Notes: generated by a model not told the origin, from the sequence alone. DNA of 64,000 nucleotides from Saprospiraceae bacterium (GCA_016787525.1 JAEUUP010000092.1:62001-126000), one strand, 5' to 3'. Shown: positions 1 to 9,691, numbered from the stretch's first letter. Translations and numbers: made by a program.

Positions 1-547
1 GGATACCGACAATCCCGTGTTGATGACAGCCAAACGCACACAACAACGGCGGTTGATTGTGGGCATCGCCGCTTCGTTGCTCTTGGTCGTTGGATTTTGG
101 TGGTGGGATGTACAATCTACAACGGCGATTGATTTAGCCAATAAAGCACTCTTCAACGAGCATTTTGCTGCCCCCTCCGTACGCATGGGGACAAACGACG
201 ATGCGAAAAGCTGGGCTGATGCCAAAAATGCGTATCGTGACGGACAGTTTGAACAAGCAGCGACCTTGATTGAAGCGATTCCAACACCTTCTGTCGAGCA
301 ACAATTTTACCTTGCGCTCAGTCTGATGTATGCGGCGAAACCCAATTATGAGAAAGCTTCTGCGCTGTTCAAAAGCATCATTGACCAACGAAGTGGCAAT
401 TTTGAGACAGAATCGCAGTGGTTTTATGCCCTTTGCTGCATAAAATTAGGTAAAAATGAGGCTGCCAAGCAAAGTTTAGAAGCAATACTGAGGGGCGGAC
501 AAAAATGGAAAATGCAAGAAGCTCGCGAATTTTTAAAAAAATTATAG
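1..547 (+). CDS. C-terminal part of a membrane-anchored TPR-like protein (5' end outside window)
   Basis: The frame is open to the window edge, so the true start is probably upstream; in-window candidates are GTG at 17 and ATG at 23. The visible part has a basic stretch, one membrane helix (LIVGIAASLLLVVGFWWW), then a region with the alternating Ala/Tyr/Leu pattern of TPR repeats (for example YRDGQFEQAATLIEAI and YEKASALFKSII). In Bacteroidota this layout is common in proteins with an anti-sigma-like cytoplasmic N-terminus and periplasmic TPRs, but that half cannot be seen here. A strong terminator follows. Function unknown. Confidence 0.75.
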   Translation, partial: DTDNPVLMTAKRTQQRRLIVGIAASLLLVVGFWWWDVQSTTAIDLANKALFNEHFAAPSVRMGTNDDAKSWADAKNAYRDGQFEQAATLIEAIPTPSVEQQFYLALSLMYAAKPNYEKASALFKSIIDQRSGNFETESQWFYALCCIKLGKNEAAKQSLEAILRGGQKWKMQEAREFLKKL

Positions 548-568
548 CATCCAGCGAAACAAAAATAG

Positions 569-608
569 GCACTCGTCCGATTAAGGTTGGACGAGTGCTT
601 GTTTTTTT
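569..608 (+). terminator. Rho-independent terminator after the TPR-like gene
   Basis: A perfect 10-bp stem (GCACTCGTCC at 569-578, GGACGAGTGC at 589-598) with a 10-nt loop is followed by a T-rich run to about 608. It lies 22 bp past the stop codon. Confidence 0.88.
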
Positions 609-743
609 GGTACAAATATTGAGAAAATTCAAACCTACGCACAGTAATCACAAATCCTACCTTTGATTTCGCATTGAGCGGAATTCACACTTTATAGTTC
701 GTAAGCTAACTTTTATTTTTCACACTATTTAAAAATTGAATCA

Positions 744-1055
744 ATGGAACTATTTTTTCGTCGCGCCCTCAGCGCGGGTTGCTTTTTATTCGTCACCCAA
801 TTCTGTTCAGCACAACCTGTGATAACAGAATATTTCACGATGCGTGAAGCCTTCAAAATTGATTTGAACGACAAAAAAATCCAAAAGACCATTTACACAA
901 AAGGCGTTCTTGATATTGTGTGGAACGCGCCCAACTTCATTCTAGCTATCACCTACGACCCGCGTACGACTGACAGCAAAGAAGTAATGAAAACAATTCA
1001 AGACGTTGTGAAACTGAATACCGCGGGTATCGTTTCCACGCCCAATACAAAATAA
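744..1055 (+). CDS. Small secreted protein of unknown function
   Basis: A 103-residue protein with a likely signal peptide ending near FCSAQ. The mature part is about 80 residues. Its end (VLDIVWNAPNFILAITYDP followed by KEVMKTIQDVV) resembles a beta-alpha-beta heavy-metal-associated fold but has no CxxC, so metal binding is not supported. It stands alone between two terminators, so it is probably a single-gene transcript. I do not recognise the family. Confidence 0.6.
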   Translation: MELFFRRALSAGCFLFVTQFCSAQPVITEYFTMREAFKIDLNDKKIQKTIYTKGVLDIVWNAPNFILAITYDPRTTDSKEVMKTIQDVVKLNTAGIVSTPNTK

Positions 1056-1070
1056 CATATTTTGTCGTTT

Positions 1071-1115
1071 AATGAGTGAATTGAAGTCGAATAAGGGTTC
1101 ATTCACTCATTTTTT
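1071..1115 (+). terminator. Rho-independent terminator after the small secreted protein gene
   Basis: Arms AATGAGTGAAT (1071-1081) and ATTCACTCATT (1101-1111) pair perfectly over 11 bp and run into a T tract. Confidence 0.8.
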
Positions 1116-1135
1116 CATTTACTTTGTAGCAAAAA

Positions 1136-1750
1136 ATGGATGTATTAAACGAAATCAAACGCTTAAAAAACATTGCAGACATAGGTTTGCTTTATGCCAA
1201 AGACCCCTACGATAGGGAAAGATACTCAGAGTTATTCGACATCAGCCTCAATCTTTTAGCAACAGTTACAGATACCCCCCTCAGTAAATTGTCTGATTTT
1301 TATCTGCCACCGACCGACTATCCAACACCCAAAGTGGATGTCCGCGCACTTGTGTTGGACGAACAGAAACACATTCTGATGGCTCGTGAACGCTCGGATG
1401 GGCGTTGGTCGCTCCCCGGTGGTTGGGCCGACGTTGGCCTGTCGCCAAGAGAAATAGCCGTGAAAGAGGTTTTTGAAGAAACGGGCTTAACCGTTGAGCC
1501 ACAACATCTTTTGGCGGTTTTTGACAAAAAATGCCACCCACATCCGCCTCAAGGATTCTATGTTTACAAGTTGGTGATACTGTGTTCTTACGTTTCGGGG
1601 CATTTGCAACCCGCGCACGATATTCTCGATGCACAATTTTTCTCTATTGCCTCACTGCCACCTTTGTCTGAAAACCGAATTTTGGAGTCACAAGTAAAAT
1701 TGGTTTTTGAAAAAGCTGTTTCAGGCGATTTAAGAACTTACTTTGATTGA
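1136..1750 (+). CDS. NUDIX hydrolase with N-terminal helical domain
   Basis: 204 residues. An N-terminal helical segment (about 1-60) precedes the Nudix fold, as in the YjhB-like subfamily acting on ADP-ribose or similar nucleoside diphosphate derivatives. The Nudix helix reads VGLSPREIAVKEVFEETGL. The catalytic EExG part is intact, but the usual first Glu is Leu and the Arg of REUxEE is Lys, so metal binding may be altered. Substrate cannot be told from sequence. Residues 46-48 (PLS) are encoded by a copy of the dispersed ACTGAGGGG motif. Confidence 0.85.
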   Translation: MDVLNEIKRLKNIADIGLLYAKDPYDRERYSELFDISLNLLATVTDTPLSKLSDFYLPPTDYPTPKVDVRALVLDEQKHILMARERSDGRWSLPGGWADVGLSPREIAVKEVFEETGLTVEPQHLLAVFDKKCHPHPPQGFYVYKLVILCSYVSGHLQPAHDILDAQFFSIASLPPLSENRILESQVKLVFEKAVSGDLRTYFD

Positions 1751-1769
1751 AATTTATAAAACAATCAAA

Positions 1770-3131
1770 TTACCCATATTTTTTCAAGTCTATCAAATGA
1801 GTCGGCACATCTTTTTCATTCCAATGCGGATGAATGGCTAAAGCTGCACCCATAGCCGAAGCTTGCGCCACAGAAGCAGCATAGACTTGAATGTGGGGAA
1901 AAGCTTGTGCTAAAAGAGTCATATAAATCGGGTTCTTTGAAAAACCACCATCCACAAACAACCGTTCAATCGGCTCTGACCCCCTTAGTACCAACTCTGT
2001 CGAAGCAACTTGTTGCGCCATCAAATCCAAGATAAGTTGATGATAAGTATATTCGACCGTTTCTAAATCTGCCAAATCTCGTTGCCCAAAGACGGAAGCC
2101 GTGCGCACCGTAGCAGCCGTGAAACCGCGCAAAATACGGCGGTTGCGCTCCCTCAATATCGCGATGATTTCAGCATCGTAAGCGATGTTTTTATAAAAAT
2201 CTTGACTTAAATTGAAATACTCAGCGATGCGTTTGGTTTGTTCTTCATGTTCAAATCCTGCAAAAAGGCGGGCAGATTTTACAGGTTTGCCCTGAAAAGT
2301 CATGTAACAGAGGCAATCATTTTCCAACTCAAAATCCGTCAGAGGACTGTCGTTGAATGGATTCATCGAAATGCACCAAGTCCCTGTCGAAATCAATAAA
2401 AAAGGCTCATCGAAACTGCGCAAGTAAGGTATCAACGCCGAAGAACTATCGTGCAGCCCAACGCCTACTTTTAAATTTTCGTCTGTCTCGACAACAGAAT
2501 CCGAAGGGAAAAGGGGCGGCAATTTTTCCAAAATACCTTCTTTCGCCACCCAATCGGCATAACGATTTTCATCAAAATTCCACAAATTGGTGTGGCAACC
2601 GATGCTGGTGATGTCAGAATAGGTTTGCTTTGAAAACAAATAGCTCAAATATTGAGGCAAATGCAGTGAAAAAGCTATTTTTTTGAAGACTTCTGGTTTT
2701 TCATATTTCAAACGATAAATCTGCATACCCGAATTGAGGTTGCCCAAAACAGGTGAAGCCGATACACGTGAAAACGCGGCTTCGCTGCCATTGTCTTCGT
2801 AAAACTGACGTTTTAAAACCTCCGATAAGGGTTTCAAATAGTTGTAAAGTGGTGCAACAGCCACCCCCTCAGTATCGAGATGCACAAACGACGCACCATA
2901 AGCCGAAAAATTAACAGCCTTAATCTCAAACCTTTGGTCCTCGGACACTTCTCTAAAACTCGACACAACCCAATCCGTCAGTTTGCCCAAATCCTCACAG
3001 GCATCGCCGTCTTCGTCAGTGGTTTCTGCAAAATTTTCTGATTTTTCTAAAACGATACGGTACTGTTCGTCAATTAAAAACAGTTTTTTATTGGTCTTGC
3101 CTATATCAAAAATGGCAATTGCTGTTGTCAT
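1770..3131 (-). CDS. FGGY-family carbohydrate kinase, probably L-rhamnulose kinase
   Basis: 453 residues from the ATG at 3131, chosen because the conserved phosphate-binding start (AIAIFDIGKTNKKLFL) follows directly; an upstream start would add 14 unconserved residues. FGGY kinases phosphorylate sugars in the cytoplasm. The second ATP-binding segment is seen in ISTGTWCIS and LFVDGGFSKN. Kinases with this N-terminus accompany RhaI and the aldolase/dehydrogenase in Bacteroidota rhamnose loci, so it likely supplies the kinase step missing from the rhamnose genes at 34.8-48 kb. Fuculokinase or another ketose kinase is possible. It is divergent from the DUF1080 gene. Confidence 0.8.
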   Translation of the reverse strand: MTTAIAIFDIGKTNKKLFLIDEQYRIVLEKSENFAETTDEDGDACEDLGKLTDWVVSSFREVSEDQRFEIKAVNFSAYGASFVHLDTEGVAVAPLYNYLKPLSEVLKRQFYEDNGSEAAFSRVSASPVLGNLNSGMQIYRLKYEKPEVFKKIAFSLHLPQYLSYLFSKQTYSDITSIGCHTNLWNFDENRYADWVAKEGILEKLPPLFPSDSVVETDENLKVGVGLHDSSSALIPYLRSFDEPFLLISTGTWCISMNPFNDSPLTDFELENDCLCYMTFQGKPVKSARLFAGFEHEEQTKRIAEYFNLSQDFYKNIAYDAEIIAILRERNRRILRGFTAATVRTASVFGQRDLADLETVEYTYHQLILDLMAQQVASTELVLRGSEPIERLFVDGGFSKNPIYMTLLAQAFPHIQVYAASVAQASAMGAALAIHPHWNEKDVPTHLIDLKKYG

Positions 3132-3305
3132 ATTCCCTATTTTAAACTTTTCAGCTACAAACATAGCAAACAAAAGCAGATAATTCTTTGTCTTTTTTGC
3201 CCAACTTTATGCACTTATTGACTCGAAAAAAGGTGAAATAGCGTAAAGTTTGTACTTTTAGGCAATCTAAAAAAACTATTTTTTGACAATTCATCAAACG
3301 GTACA

Positions 3306-4508
3306 ATGAAAAACCTACTTCTCTTGGTTGCATTTTTAGCAATTGGCCTCAGCGGACAGGCTCAAAAATTTCAAAAAATATTCAATGGTAAAGACCTGAC
3401 AGGTTGGACCATCAACGGCACAGAAAAATGGTATGTCGAAAAGGGCGAACTCGTCTGTGAAAGCGGTCCAGAAAAAAAGTACGGTTATCTTTCGAGCAAT
3501 AGATCGTACAAAAACTTCATTTTGGAATTAAATTTCAAGTTGGAAGCCAATGGCAATAGTGGTGTATTCTTCCGTTCGAGCATCGAAGGCGTGAAAATCA
3601 GCGGTTGGCAAGTCGAGGTGGCTCCTCCTGACCACCACACAGGTGGCATTTATGAATCGTATGGCAGAGGTTGGCTCATCAAACCCAATCCTGCGCATGA
3701 AAAATATCTGAAAGCCACCGATTGGAACAAAATGAAAATCCATGTCAACGGTAATCACGTCACGACTTGGCTCAACGGTCACATGATGGTGGATATTGAC
3801 GATGAGAAAATTGGTCGTGGCAAGGGTTTTATTGCTTTGCAAATCCACGATGGCGGTGGCATCAAAGTGCGGTGGAAAAATATCAAGATAAAAGAATTGC
3901 CTTATACCCCCTCAGTAAGGACGCTTTTTGACGGTAAAACATTCAATGGCTGGCATATTTACAATAAAAAAGGCGAAGTGAAAGGTTGGACAATTGAAGA
4001 GGGCGCACTCGTTTGTCATGGCACAGGTGGTGATTTGGTGACAGATGCAGAATATGATAATTTTGAATTGTCGTGGGATTGGAAAATTACTGAGGGGGGC
4101 AATAGTGGTGTGATGTATCATGTGATCGAGAATGAAAAATACAAAGCACCGTACCACACAGCCCCTGAATATCAATTGATTGACGATATTGGTTTCCCTG
4201 GAAAATTGGAAGAATGGCAAAAGGCAGGTGCAGATTATGCCATGAATCTGCCGAACGATAAGAAAAAGCTCAAACCTGTTGGCGAATGGAACACAAGTAA
4301 AATCGTGTTCAACAATGGGGTGGTCGAACATTGGCTTAATGGTGAAAAAATCATCGCTTTCACACGAGATGCCAATTGGGAAAAAGCCAAACGGACAGGC
4401 AAGTGGAAAGATTTTCCTGACTACGGCTCGGCTAAAAAAGGTAAAATTGCATTACAAGAGCATGGCAATAAAGTGTATTTTCGGAATATTACTTTGAAGG
4501 AGTTATAA
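3306..4508 (+). CDS. Secreted protein with two DUF1080 (3-keto-disaccharide hydrolase) domains
   Basis: 400 residues with a signal peptide (MKNLLLLVAFLAIGLSGQAQ). Two homologous DUF1080 lectin-like beta-sandwich domains follow, about 25-200 (FNGKDLTGWTINGTEKW, NSGVFFRSS) and 205-400 (FDGKTFNGWHIYNKKG, NSGVMYHV). Family members hydrolyse 3-keto-glycosides or bind glycans in the periplasm, which fits the Gfo/Idh/MocA oxidoreductase elsewhere in the window that could make 3-keto sugars. It has two copies of the dispersed motif (encoding PSV and TEGG), one in each orientation. A terminator follows. Confidence 0.88.
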   Translation: MKNLLLLVAFLAIGLSGQAQKFQKIFNGKDLTGWTINGTEKWYVEKGELVCESGPEKKYGYLSSNRSYKNFILELNFKLEANGNSGVFFRSSIEGVKISGWQVEVAPPDHHTGGIYESYGRGWLIKPNPAHEKYLKATDWNKMKIHVNGNHVTTWLNGHMMVDIDDEKIGRGKGFIALQIHDGGGIKVRWKNIKIKELPYTPSVRTLFDGKTFNGWHIYNKKGEVKGWTIEEGALVCHGTGGDLVTDAEYDNFELSWDWKITEGGNSGVMYHVIENEKYKAPYHTAPEYQLIDDIGFPGKLEEWQKAGADYAMNLPNDKKKLKPVGEWNTSKIVFNNGVVEHWLNGEKIIAFTRDANWEKAKRTGKWKDFPDYGSAKKGKIALQEHGNKVYFRNITLKEL

Positions 4509-4519
4509 AAAACACTGTG

Positions 4520-4557
4520 AACTTGCGCCAAATTTTAGCCATTTGGCGCAAGTTTTT
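4520..4557 (+). terminator. Terminator after the DUF1080 gene
   Basis: Arms AACTTGCGCCAAAT (4520-4533) and ATTTGGCGCAAGTT (4541-4554) form a perfect 14-bp stem ending in a T run. It lies between convergent genes and could act on both. Confidence 0.85.
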
Positions 4558-4606
4558 CACTGATATGCCTCAATATAATCTGCAAATAAACCCCTCAGTA
4601 TCTGGC

Positions 4607-7276
4607 TTATCTACCTGATAATTTCACCATTTTTTCTATTTTTCCATTCAATTCAGTCTCTAAAAGCAGTTTTTCCATAGGTAAATGGAAACGGAAACGC
4701 CAATAGTGTTGTGGATTGGCAGGTTCGTTGATTTGCTCGGCGGTGGCATTGGTGCGACGTAGGGATTCGTTCATGCCCACGAGGTCTTGAATAGGGAAAA
4801 TCGCCCACATACTCGGTGCATCCAAATGTTGCTTGTTGATGGCTTCCACAATTTCGGGCGTGCAATCGTGCGGCGCAGTGCCGTAGCGTTTCAGACTGGC
4901 GTTGTAAAAACGTTGTGCCATAGCATAGTCGCTCTCCCACCAACCGCGAACGGTGGACATATCGTGACAAGACGGGCTGCATACTGAGGGGTATGGATAT
5001 TTATGCGTCTCGCCAAAATCCGTTGCCCCCTTTGGCATCCTTTGAATTTCTAAAGCAATGATATTCAAGGCTTGCATCACACTTGGGACTGAATTTGGAA
5101 TCATACCCAAATCTTCGCCACAGATAAACATGCGTGTTGCATGAATCAAAGCTGGCAGTTTCCACAAGGCTTGTTGTTTCCAAAACTCGTCGTGGCGATG
5201 GAAGAAATAGTCGTCGTACAATCGGTCAATGATGTATTTGCCAAAATCATCCAACTCTTTGTACGAACGCGTGGTGTGAACTGTGATTCGTGGGTTGAAA
5301 AACGCGCCATGACTGAGGGGTTCTTCAATCAATAACACTTCGCCTACGAGTTGCATCAAGCCTTTAGCTAAGTGTTTTTTATCTGAAAAATCTTTGTTTT
5401 CTGCAAAAAACTCTTTGATTTGGGCTTGCGTACGCACAAAAGATTTGAGTGAAAAATGTGAAAATGATGTTTCATCCAAAAAAGTTTGACGTACAAAGTC
5501 AGCGTCCTCGCCAAATATTTCATTCAAAAAATGTCCTCTGATATAGGGTTGAGTGTAGCGATCGAGATTGCCCCGCAGGCCCATCACATCCAATTCTTGC
5601 CGAGAATAAGGCAAACGAGGATTGAACAGCCCTAAAGTGCCTTCCACTTGGTCAATCGGAATCTGCCAAATGCGGAAAAAGCCCAAAATATGGTCAATAC
5701 GCAATGCGTCGAAATATTCACTCAGCTTGGTCATACGTTTGCGCCACCAAGCGAAATTGTCTTGCGCCATCACATCCCAATTGTAGGTCGGGAAGCCCCA
5801 ATTTTGCCCTGCGACAGCGTAGGCATCTGGTGGTGCGCCTGCCTGACCATCCATATTGTAGAGATGAGGGGCCACCCACGCATCGCAACTGTACCGATAA
5901 ATGCCAATGGGTAAGTCACCTTTTAGCACCACACCTTTTGAACGAGCGTAGTTTGTGGCTTCAAAAAGCTGTTTGTGCGCATGATACTGGATAAAATAGT
6001 ACACTGCGATTTCATCGAACTGCGGATACTGAGGGGTGCATAAGTCTGCTACAACCTGTGGCGAAAAGGTGCTGTATTGCGCCCATTTATGAAATTGTGT
6101 CGTACCATTTACATCTCTCAAATGACAGAACGCGGCATACGGTTTGAGCCAATCCGCATTGTCCGCTATGAAAGTTTGAACGTCTTTATTTTTGAAAAAC
6201 GCTTTTTTCTCTTGTTCAAAAAGCAGTTTGAAATAATAAAATTTATTGACACTAACTTGCTCATAATCAACTGTTTCCAATTGATTCAATACGTGTGTGG
6301 TCGCTTCTAATTGGGCGGCAGCAGCTTTGTCTTTTAGTTTGGCAATGGCTTGTAGATTGACGTAATAAGGGTGCAAAGCATAGACCGAAATAGCAGCATA
6401 AGGATAAGAATCCACCCATGTTTTGGTCGCAACGGTGTCATTGACAGGCAAAATTTGGACGAGTTTCATACCTGTTTGGGTCGCCCAATCTACAAGCATA
6501 GGAATGTCCGTAAATTCACCTATACCCAATCCTTTTTCGCTTCGCAACGAAAAAACGGGGATAGCAACACCTGCACCACGCCACAAAGCCGATGCATAGC
6601 GGAAACTTTCGTCGGTGCGCACCAAGGCATTGTTTTTTACTGAGGGGAAGGTGAAAGAGCAAGAACGATTTTCGCCTCTTTCCCACTCTATTATTTTATT
6701 CGTTTTAGGGTCGAAAATGACGAATTTGTACTCAAAATCTACTTGATTGCTCTCAATTTCGATGTCAGCTTGCCACAAAGGGAAGTTTTTGTCAGACATA
6801 CTGAGGGGGTGCTTCCACTCGCCCAACGCCTTTGAACTGCCCACAATACCGAATGACAAGTGCTGTGGAATAGCTGAGGCAAAAAGCTGTAAAACAAGAC
6901 GATTGGCAGAGGAGGTTTTAGAAATTGACTCACTCGCATGATTTCTTTTGAAAATAACATCTTGAAAAGCGGCTGAAAAAAAGGCACGCTCCAATTCGTA
7001 TTCAGCTCGCCAAGCGTCCTGATAGAATGCTTGTGTAAGCCCTTTCGGAATGGTCAATGGGCGCATAGCCCCATGTTCTGCTAATAAACCTTTGAACGAT
7101 TGAACGAAATATTTGTATGTAATCGTCTCATTGTCATCTACTTGTACGGCTGCGTGCCAATTGGTCGCGTCGTAACTTTGACAAATGATAATTTCTTCTA
7201 CGCCGTTTCGGTTGAATTGTATGGCTATTTGTTCTCCCTTCTTTGTGCCATAATTGATGTGGAAGTTGGCTATCAT
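4607..7276 (-). CDS. malQ: 4-alpha-glucanotransferase (amylomaltase, GH77) with N-terminal starch-binding domains
   Basis: 889 residues from ATG 7276; a longer frame adds 21 residues that look like leader sequence. It transfers maltodextrin segments between glucans in the cytoplasm. Two carbohydrate-binding modules of the CBM20/48 sort lie at about 1-105 and 120-235 (FGIVGSSKALGEWKHPLSM). The GH77 barrel follows, with nucleophile region ALRIDHILGFFR, acid/base region FICGEDLGMIP and the SCHDMSTVRGWWE motif. The two-CBM plant DPE2-like form is common in Bacteroidota. Six copies of the dispersed motif lie within the gene, the densest coding cluster in the window. Confidence 0.95.
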   Translation of the reverse strand: MIANFHINYGTKKGEQIAIQFNRNGVEEIIICQSYDATNWHAAVQVDDNETITYKYFVQSFKGLLAEHGAMRPLTIPKGLTQAFYQDAWRAEYELERAFFSAAFQDVIFKRNHASESISKTSSANRLVLQLFASAIPQHLSFGIVGSSKALGEWKHPLSMSDKNFPLWQADIEIESNQVDFEYKFVIFDPKTNKIIEWERGENRSCSFTFPSVKNNALVRTDESFRYASALWRGAGVAIPVFSLRSEKGLGIGEFTDIPMLVDWATQTGMKLVQILPVNDTVATKTWVDSYPYAAISVYALHPYYVNLQAIAKLKDKAAAAQLEATTHVLNQLETVDYEQVSVNKFYYFKLLFEQEKKAFFKNKDVQTFIADNADWLKPYAAFCHLRDVNGTTQFHKWAQYSTFSPQVVADLCTPQYPQFDEIAVYYFIQYHAHKQLFEATNYARSKGVVLKGDLPIGIYRYSCDAWVAPHLYNMDGQAGAPPDAYAVAGQNWGFPTYNWDVMAQDNFAWWRKRMTKLSEYFDALRIDHILGFFRIWQIPIDQVEGTLGLFNPRLPYSRQELDVMGLRGNLDRYTQPYIRGHFLNEIFGEDADFVRQTFLDETSFSHFSLKSFVRTQAQIKEFFAENKDFSDKKHLAKGLMQLVGEVLLIEEPLSHGAFFNPRITVHTTRSYKELDDFGKYIIDRLYDDYFFHRHDEFWKQQALWKLPALIHATRMFICGEDLGMIPNSVPSVMQALNIIALEIQRMPKGATDFGETHKYPYPSVCSPSCHDMSTVRGWWESDYAMAQRFYNASLKRYGTAPHDCTPEIVEAINKQHLDAPSMWAIFPIQDLVGMNESLRRTNATAEQINEPANPQHYWRFRFHLPMEKLLLETELNGKIEKMVKLSGR

Positions 7277-7325
7277 GCGCGATGATTTTGATTGTGTAGT
7301 AAAATTTGCACGGCAAAGTAACGGA

Positions 7326-8057
7326 CTATAAACGAACATTTAGCCCAAAAGTCAAAGTATTTTCTTCGTCAAACTCTATGCCGTTGGGTCGCTCTCGGTG
7401 ATTGCGCATATAGCCTAAATCTAAAGTATATTTAGGATTAAGTTGGAAAGCTGTTGAAAAAGAAGCCCAATTTTGGTCAAAAATATGAACTGGCTTGTTG
7501 GGTGGCATTGAAAAAAACACTTCATCGGAAGCCGTTAAACGCCATTTTGGGGTAACTTGATACTGGGTCATCGCTCGGAAACGCGAACGACCTGCTGGTT
7601 TGAAATTTTGTAATTTTGAAATTCGACATTCATACATAGCTCGCTCGCGAAAGGTCCATTTTTTCACTTTTTGTTGACCTTCTATACCTGCGGCACTGCT
7701 GAATGTGTGATTAGGCAAGAGGTTGTAGTCTGTCATTTTACCAATAAAAGGTGTCGAATAAACATAGCTAAAAGGATAAGAAATGATTGAATAGTTTTTT
7801 TGCCTGTAATTCAACCAAATACGCGGTTGCTGACTCCATTGTCTGGAGAATAGATTCCATCGTGAATGTTCCAAATCACTTTGAGTGCGATACCAATACT
7901 CGGCTTGCATTTCCCATTTTTTACTGAGGGGTACTGTCACTGACAATCTACCCCAAAAAGTGGCGTGCGTATAGTGTTGTGCTTGCGCGGTTTTACTGAT
8001 AAAAAACAAGGCACAAAGCACCAAAAGATGGCGAACGGGTGTTGAACGAGCATACAT
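7326..8057 (-). CDS. DUF2490 family outer-membrane beta-barrel protein
   Basis: 243 residues from the ATG at 8057, which gives a clean signal peptide (LLVLCALFFISKTAQAQ). The rest alternates aromatic and polar residues (WEMQAEYWYRTQSD, RIWLNYRQKN, LTFGLNVRL) and ends in a hydrophobic C-terminal strand typical of an outer-membrane barrel. DUF2490 proteins are uncharacterised. It lies 49 bp upstream of malQ on the same strand and could be cotranscribed. Confidence 0.75.
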   Translation of the reverse strand: MYARSTPVRHLLVLCALFFISKTAQAQHYTHATFWGRLSVTVPLSKKWEMQAEYWYRTQSDLEHSRWNLFSRQWSQQPRIWLNYRQKNYSIISYPFSYVYSTPFIGKMTDYNLLPNHTFSSAAGIEGQQKVKKWTFRERAMYECRISKLQNFKPAGRSRFRAMTQYQVTPKWRLTASDEVFFSMPPNKPVHIFDQNWASFSTAFQLNPKYTLDLGYMRNHRERPNGIEFDEENTLTFGLNVRL

Positions 8058-8194
8058 TTCTTTCCCTTTGATGTTGGATAAATAGGTGACATCAAAACTT
8101 AGGTTCAAAATTAGCTACTTGTACACATTTCGATACGTCATTGAGACAAAAACTTAGTATAAATTTAGATAAAATCAAGATTAAAAAGACATAA

Positions 8195-9691
8195 TCATTG
8201 AAACACCCGCACATAATCCACTTCTAAAGTTGCGGGAAAAATACTCTCATCTATGCCTTTCTCGCCACCCCAATTGCCACCAATCGCTAAGTTGAGCAAT
8301 AGATATTGCGGTTTGTCAAAAGGCCACTCCTTATCCGTTTTATGGTCATTTTGAACGGTCAAATACACCTGATTGTCAAAAAGAAAGTCCATTTTATCCT
8401 TAGTCCACTCAATAGCATAGACATGAAATTCGGTATTAACATTTCTGGCAAACAGCCGTTTGGTCTTTTGCGTGCCTTTGATATGGTTATACGAGGTGGT
8501 GTGGGTGCTGCCCACAATCGTGTCGGGGTCATAGCCGACGTGCTCCATAATGTCAATTTCGCCACATTGAGGCCAGCCAACTTCTTTGATATTTGCGCCT
8601 AACATCCAGCCTGCGGGCCAAGTACCTCGCCCTTTGGGTAGTTTTGCTCTGATTTCGATGCGACCGTATGTCCACGAGTCCTTGCCGCGTGTCACCAAAC
8701 GAGCCGAGGTATAGTCTTTACCTTCCTTTTTCTCCTTTCGTGCAACAATTGACAGCAGACCATCCTTCACAAAAGCATTCAATGTATCCCCCTCAGTATA
8801 ATACTGTGCTTCGTTGTTGCCCCAACCGTGACCACCGACATCGTAAGCCCATTTTCTGTCGTTAGGTAAACCTGAATAGTTGAATTCATCGCTCCAAATC
8901 AGTTTTCGCGTATTTTTTTTCAAATTCTCGACCTTCCTTAAAGCCAATTCAGGTTCGTCAGTTGTTAAAAAATCAATATGTCGAATGAGTAAAAAATCCA
9001 TAACGAGCGAATCGTTCACTGTCCAAGCATTCGTGACAATACCTATTTTTTGAGCATCCACCAACCACTCTTCGTCTTTTTGAAACAAACTAAAATGGTA
9101 ATCTGCGCCCGACAAACCATCTTTTTTCAACTGAGCAGCCGATACGCCACCATTGAGGTATTGTGTTGAGGCGTTTTTGTCCAATTCATGCACTTTTTTC
9201 AAAATATCGTAATCAAAACTGATATAAACAACCCAATCTTGCGCTTTTAGAGCTTTCACCATGTTCACAACTTTCTGCGCCAACAACAAGGAACGCTCTT
9301 TACCCGTAGGCGAAGGCTTGATTTCAGTTATCAATTTAGTCGTCTTTTGCTTTTTGCCTGCTTCCAAATATTGCTTCAACGTAGGTATTGGTTCACCATT
9401 TTTCAAAGGTTTTTTCAAAAGGTCGGCATAACGAGTCTTTTCGATATCTAAACCTTCGTGATGTGGGTCGTGGCAAATAACCAAAACTTCATCTAAAGTC
9501 ATACGTACATCAAATTCAGAACCAGAACAACCCAATTTCACAGCATTTTGTAGGGCAGCAATCGAGTTTTGCGGTGCGCCTGTGTGTTTCCAAGCACCAC
9601 GATGGGCAATGACTTTATTTTGATGAAAATGTTGAGCATTCAGATGTAGAACGCAAAAGAAAGCGAAAAATGCAGCGACTAATTTAGGCAT
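8195..9691 (-). CDS. Secreted fusion of a glycerophosphodiester phosphodiesterase domain and a GH16 glucanase
   Basis: 498 residues with a signal peptide (about 1-19). Residues 25-235 are a GDPD domain: the first motif VIAHRGAW, the metal site EFDVRM, the catalytic HDPHHEG and TEIKPS. Residues 245-498 are GH16: WSDEFNYSG, then the catalytic ExDxxE in GEIDIMEHVG, and a C-terminal strand. GH16 enzymes cut beta-1,3/1,4 glucans such as laminarin. The fusion suggests one secreted protein removing both a phosphodiester-linked glycerol and a glucan backbone, or debranching glycerophosphorylated glucan. Both active sites look intact. Confidence 0.9.
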   Translation of the reverse strand: MPKLVAAFFAFFCVLHLNAQHFHQNKVIAHRGAWKHTGAPQNSIAALQNAVKLGCSGSEFDVRMTLDEVLVICHDPHHEGLDIEKTRYADLLKKPLKNGEPIPTLKQYLEAGKKQKTTKLITEIKPSPTGKERSLLLAQKVVNMVKALKAQDWVVYISFDYDILKKVHELDKNASTQYLNGGVSAAQLKKDGLSGADYHFSLFQKDEEWLVDAQKIGIVTNAWTVNDSLVMDFLLIRHIDFLTTDEPELALRKVENLKKNTRKLIWSDEFNYSGLPNDRKWAYDVGGHGWGNNEAQYYTEGDTLNAFVKDGLLSIVARKEKKEGKDYTSARLVTRGKDSWTYGRIEIRAKLPKGRGTWPAGWMLGANIKEVGWPQCGEIDIMEHVGYDPDTIVGSTHTTSYNHIKGTQKTKRLFARNVNTEFHVYAIEWTKDKMDFLFDNQVYLTVQNDHKTDKEWPFDKPQYLLLNLAIGGNWGGEKGIDESIFPATLEVDYVRVFQ

